A stretch of 8,576 nt of DNA, taken from JAAFKA01 sp044348925 (GTDB lineage: Bacteria > Bacteroidota > Bacteroidia > Cytophagales > Thermoflexibacteraceae). The notes under the pieces are model-generated. The model was not told where the DNA came from. It did no database searches and was given only the letters and a program-made list of their open reading frames with translations. A program made the translations under genes and the position numbers. The stretch spans positions 1 through 8,576 of the forward strand of contig JBIKRY010000206.1 of NCBI GenBank assembly GCA_044348925.1, read 5' to 3'. Below, one piece after another: positions 6,155-8,576 of the stretch (the stretch's first letter is position 1; each line of letters starts with the position of its first letter).

Positions 6155-6734
6155 GGTTACAATTTTTGTAGAAAATGTAAAAATAGACAAAGATTTTATC
6201 AATTTTTTGTTATTTTCTCGTTACGGTTTTACTCTTGATGTGCAAGATATTGGTGGCTTTGTAAATATGAGTGGCATGGGAAAAGAAAAAAGTCATAACG
6301 AACAAAAATTTATAGAAAGCATTGATAATCAATGTATTAATTTGCTCTTTGAAGATGCTGATTATAAGAATAATAGTCCATACGGTTTTGAAAAGCAAAA
6401 AGAGAGATTAGATATACTTTCTAAAGAGTTAAAATTTGAGTATTTTCTGTTTCCTAATAACCAAGACGATGGAAATATTGAATTATTACTTCAAAACTGT
6501 TTACAACCAACTAAAAAAGAGATAACAAGTTGTTTAGATAGTTTTTATTCATGTATTGAGAGTAAAGGTGGTAACGCCAGACGTCCCAAAGACTATCATA
6601 AGTATTGGAATGTTATTCAACTTTATCTGCAAAAAGATGATAAACTTGACTTTGCAGATGATACGATTTGGTGGATAGACGAAAACCCGTATTTAAAACC
6701 ACTTATTGACTTTTTAAATAAGTTTTTCCAATAA
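6144..6734 (+). CDS. TOPRIM-like DUF3226-type protein, putative effector partner of the ATPase
   Basis: The 196-residue soluble protein has the pattern of DUF3226 / RloB-like TOPRIM-fold proteins. E10 lies at the end of the first strand (VTIFVEN). An acidic cluster sits after the next hydrophobic strand (LLFEDADYKNN, with E70, D71 and D73). The FPNNQDDGNIELLL segment (103-116, with D108, D109 and E113) corresponds to the family's P-D-N-x-x-x-G-x-L-E-x-L-L stretch. The C-terminus (LKPLIDFLNKFF) also fits. TOPRIM folds use a Glu and a DxD to bind metal for DNA cleavage or nucleotidyl transfer, and in PARIS or split OLD systems such a protein is the toxic effector held by the ATPase. The usual E-G of motif I is E-N here, so catalytic ability is uncertain. 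It overlaps the ATPase gene by 11 bp and has its own Shine-Dalgarno sequence. The DUF3226 assignment is from remembered motifs, not a search. Confidence 0.75.
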   Translation: MKNKVTIFVENVKIDKDFINFLLFSRYGFTLDVQDIGGFVNMSGMGKEKSHNEQKFIESIDNQCINLLFEDADYKNNSPYGFEKQKERLDILSKELKFEYFLFPNNQDDGNIELLLQNCLQPTKKEITSCLDSFYSCIESKGGNARRPKDYHKYWNVIQLYLQKDDKLDFADDTIWWIDENPYLKPLIDFLNKFFQ

Positions 6735-6747
6735 AATTACCAATAAA

Positions 6748-7659
6748 ATGATTCCTAAAATAATCAAACTAAGCTATGTATTTGTACTATTATTTTTGTG
6801 TTTTACAAAAAATAGTTTTGCCCAAACTCTTGGCAATGCAAGTTACAAATACAATAAATCTACAAATCCAGCAACGGTGTACCAACAAATAGTAGCTCAA
6901 GGAGATTCTGCTATGGTGGTAGAGGCTGCTGTGCTTAGCAATGAACTTGCCGACTCTTTTGTGTTGATTTTTGGCGTTTCGCAAGAGGGCAAAACGGTTG
7001 CAGAAGCTACGCTTGCCATTAATAAAAGATTGGCAGGTTTGGTGGAAGAACTAAAACTGCTTAAAATTTCGGAAAAAGATTTTTATATAGATTTGATAAC
7101 GCAAAATAGAGTGTATGACTATGAATTAAATGCCACAAATACAGTTGCAAAAGAAAAATTAGTAGGTTTTGAGATTAAAAAAAATATTTCGATTCATTTT
7201 TCCAATCGGGAAATGATAGATAAAATAACAGTCGCAGCCTCAAAATTTGAAATTTTTGACCTCATCAAAGTGGATTATGTGAAGACAAATACAGAGGAAA
7301 TTCGTCAAAAATTATTGGAAGAGGTAACGCAAATTATTACACGAAAAAAGGAGCAATACCTAAAAATTTCGGGAGTAAAATTACAAGCTACGAGTCGTAT
7401 TTTGATAGAAGATTTTGCTATAAAACAACCCGCAACGATGTACGAAACCTACAATGCTTATGCCAGCAATACAATAAGTGATGATTATGACAGTTATGAC
7501 AATAGGATAAAAAAAGTAAGTCTTCGCAAAATTACCACAGCATATTTTTCGCCAACAGATTATACTTTATTTGATAGAGTTTTGCAACCCATTGTTATTG
7601 AGCCTGTTATACAATATAGCTTGCGAATGGTTGTGAAATTTGCAATTAGTAAAAATTAA
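6748..7659 (+). CDS. Secreted SIMPL-domain (DUF541, YggE/BP26-like) protein
   Basis: The 303-residue product has a clear Sec signal peptide: K4, K7, a hydrophobic core (10-19) and cleavage predicted after A25 in NSFAQ. The body resembles the SIMPL family: ADSFVLIFGVSQEGKTVAEA followed by an alternating helix, KISEKDFYIDLITQNRVYDYE and a later VGFEIKKNISIHF strand. SIMPL proteins such as E. coli YggE and Brucella BP26 are periplasmic or outer-membrane associated, form ring assemblies in the BP26 case, and have been linked to stress protection; the molecular activity is not established. No lipobox Cys follows the signal peptide. The gene begins 13 bp after the DUF3226-type gene with no promoter box between, so it may be the third cistron of that operon, though its role looks like housekeeping. 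No Shine-Dalgarno sequence is seen before the ATG. Confidence 0.82.
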   Translation: MIPKIIKLSYVFVLLFLCFTKNSFAQTLGNASYKYNKSTNPATVYQQIVAQGDSAMVVEAAVLSNELADSFVLIFGVSQEGKTVAEATLAINKRLAGLVEELKLLKISEKDFYIDLITQNRVYDYELNATNTVAKEKLVGFEIKKNISIHFSNREMIDKITVAASKFEIFDLIKVDYVKTNTEEIRQKLLEEVTQIITRKKEQYLKISGVKLQATSRILIEDFAIKQPATMYETYNAYASNTISDDYDSYDNRIKKVSLRKITTAYFSPTDYTLFDRVLQPIVIEPVIQYSLRMVVKFAISKN

Positions 7660-7776
7660 TGTGTAGTTTATTTTATCGTTTTGCTATAAAATATTGGTAA
7701 TCAACTATTTAGCTTGTTATACATTTTATAGCATTATCCAAAATTATCTATTTTCAAAAAATAATTAGGTTTTCCG

Positions 7777-7803
7777 CATAAAAATTAACAGGTAATTTTT
7801 ATG
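7777..7803. repeat. Perfect 11-bp hairpin
   Basis: CATAAAAATTA (7777-7787) and TAATTTTTATG (7793-7803) are exact complements around the loop ACAGG. It lies 118 bp after the SIMPL gene stop and inside the left end of the MITE-like element. It has little G/C, so it would be a poor terminator. Confidence 0.7.
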
Positions 7804-7835
7804 TAATCCAATGTATTTGTTTACTAAATGATGGA

Positions 7836-7940
7836 ACACGGATAACGCAGAACACACGGAATAACGCAGATTTTTCACTAATTTTTACTAAAAAAATAAA
7901 TAAAAAACAACATTCTATGTGGTCTATGTGGCTATGTGGT
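7836..7940. repeat. Short direct repeats in the core of the intergenic element
   Basis: ACACGGATAACGCAGA (7836-7851) recurs as ACACGGAATAACGCAGA (7854-7870). Further on, TCTATGTGG is repeated twice in tandem (7914-7922, 7923-7931), followed by CTATGTGGT (7932-7940). Between them is AT-rich sequence. The motif style resembles the degenerate intergenic repeats of the CACGGAT/CTATGTGG kind found scattered in many bacterial genomes (recalled, not searched). Confidence 0.6.
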
Positions 7941-8073
7941 AAATAAAAATTTTGATGCAGAAAACCTAAAAAATAATAGATAATTTTGTAAAAATGTTAA
8001 AAAATATGTAGTATCGTATTCTATTTGTATTTTATTGTTTTACTTTGTAAATTATTCACTTATTTATTATCTT

Positions 8074-8576
8074 ATGAACCGAAATTTAGTGATAGGCAGT
8101 TTATTCTTGCTTGTAACCAGCGTATTTTCCACCGAAAGCAAAGCCCAAAATTCAGGCAAAAACCAAATAGGAGATGTCTTAGTTGGTATGGCATCTTATT
8201 ATCCTGATAATGAAGAAAAACGAAAAACAGTAGGCGGGGATATATATGATATGACTGCTATGGAGGCAGCACACAAAACTTTTCCGATGGGAAGTTTGAT
8301 AAAAGTTACGAATTTGGAAACAGGCAAAGAGGTAATGTTGCGTGTAAACGACAAACCAGCCACCAACGAGAGAATTATGGATATGACTTTGGCTGCTGCC
8401 GATTCGTTGGGTATGGTAAAAGAACAAAAAGCAGTAATTCCTGTACGTACCGAAATCGTAGCATTGGGCGTAGCAAGGTCTGCAAATTTAAGACAAATAT
8501 TGGCTACTGCTCCTTCGCCAAGCAAAAAAGAGGATAAAAATATTGCCAAAACACAAGAAAAAGAAACACCAAAAGA
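8074..8576 (+). CDS. Secreted RlpA-like double-psi beta-barrel protein, cut by the right edge
   Basis: The open frame runs from ATG 8074 to the window end (167 codons, no stop). A Sec signal peptide (hydrophobic 5-18) ends at K-A24-Q25. Residues about 38-130 form an RlpA-type double-psi beta-barrel: GMASYYPDNE, RKTVGGDIYDMTAMEAAHKT, LIKVTNLETGKEVMLRVND, RIMDMTLAAADSLGM. RlpA proteins bind or cleave denuded peptidoglycan in the periplasm or outer membrane. Some conserved features are kept (H67 in AAH, D93 in RVND), but the usual S-G-E-x-Y/F is G-G-D-I-Y with D56 in place of Glu, and the R-G-P after RVND is K-P-A. Lytic activity is therefore doubtful. From about residue 148 a low-complexity Lys/Glu/Pro/Ser linker begins, suggesting a further C-terminal domain beyond the window. 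There is no lipobox Cys. Confidence 0.85.
   Translation, partial: MNRNLVIGSLFLLVTSVFSTESKAQNSGKNQIGDVLVGMASYYPDNEEKRKTVGGDIYDMTAMEAAHKTFPMGSLIKVTNLETGKEVMLRVNDKPATNERIMDMTLAAADSLGMVKEQKAVIPVRTEIVALGVARSANLRQILATAPSPSKKEDKNIAKTQEKETPK

Larger units (their letters stand above)
7740..7987. mobile_element. MITE-like element: imperfect terminal inverted repeats around a non-coding core
   Basis: The gene-free stretch 7660-8073 is 414 bp long. Within it, 7740-7779 and 7955-7987 are inverted copies: AAAATTATCTATT matches at the outer ends and TTAGGTTTTC-y-GCAT at the inner ends, with a 7-bp length difference between them. The enclosed 175 bp hold a perfect hairpin (7777-7803) and short tandem motifs (7836-7870, 7914-7940) but no open frame. 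No transposase and no clear target-site duplication are seen. A small non-autonomous element or decayed intergenic repeat is the likeliest reading. The bases from 7988 to 8073 should carry the promoter of the next gene, but no exact TAnnTTTG box is present, only TACTTTG at 8041-8047. Confidence 0.5.

Noticed and set aside
8179..8549. Minus-strand frames of 82 and 116 codons near the right edge
   Set aside because: They are antisense to the RlpA-like coding sequence, which has a signal peptide and recognisable barrel motifs.

Overview
The window reads as chromosomal DNA from an AT-rich Bacteroidota bacterium, probably of the Cytophagales or a nearby order (inference). Three things support this. 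Several start regions carry -7 boxes of the Bacteroidota type TAnnTTTG. Most genes have no Shine-Dalgarno sequence. The proteins (EttA, an NFU1-like Nfu, a 64-residue bS21, secreted proteins whose signal peptides end in an A-Q junction) look like those of that phylum. The genus cannot be named from the sequence.

Left part (1-1573): a minus-strand fragment resembling the middle of the transpeptidase domain of a class A penicillin-binding protein starts abruptly at a perfect palindrome and leaves the window at base 1. It is followed by a minus-strand SCO1/SenC copper chaperone gene, a 93-bp intergenic inverted repeat, a strong terminator and rpsU. The rpsU promoter region has a clear -7 box and an 18-base A/T homopolymer where the -33 element should be.

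Middle part (1574-4867): ettA (ABC-F translational throttle) on the plus strand converges on a TatD-family nuclease gene, and the two share a long bidirectional terminator hairpin. Upstream of the TatD gene lies an Nfu-type iron-sulfur carrier gene, also on the minus strand, with a 15-bp-stem hairpin just after its stop codon.

Right part (4868-8576): a divergent intergenic region carries one exact -7 box on each strand. The plus-strand box precedes the most interesting locus: an OLD-like AAA ATPase gene overlapping by 11 bp a small gene for a TOPRIM-like protein of the DUF3226 type. Such ATPase plus separate TOPRIM-protein pairs are the design of several anti-phage systems (PARIS, split OLD), so this is a candidate two-gene defence module. 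The second gene has a textbook Shine-Dalgarno sequence, unusual for this phylum. A secreted SIMPL-domain protein gene follows after 13 bp and may be co-transcribed. A 414-bp gene-free stretch then holds a MITE-like element bounded by imperfect inverted repeats. The window ends inside the gene of a secreted RlpA-like double-psi beta-barrel protein in which the usual catalytic Glu is Asp.

No tRNA, rRNA, CRISPR array, transposase, integrase or recognisable attachment site was seen.
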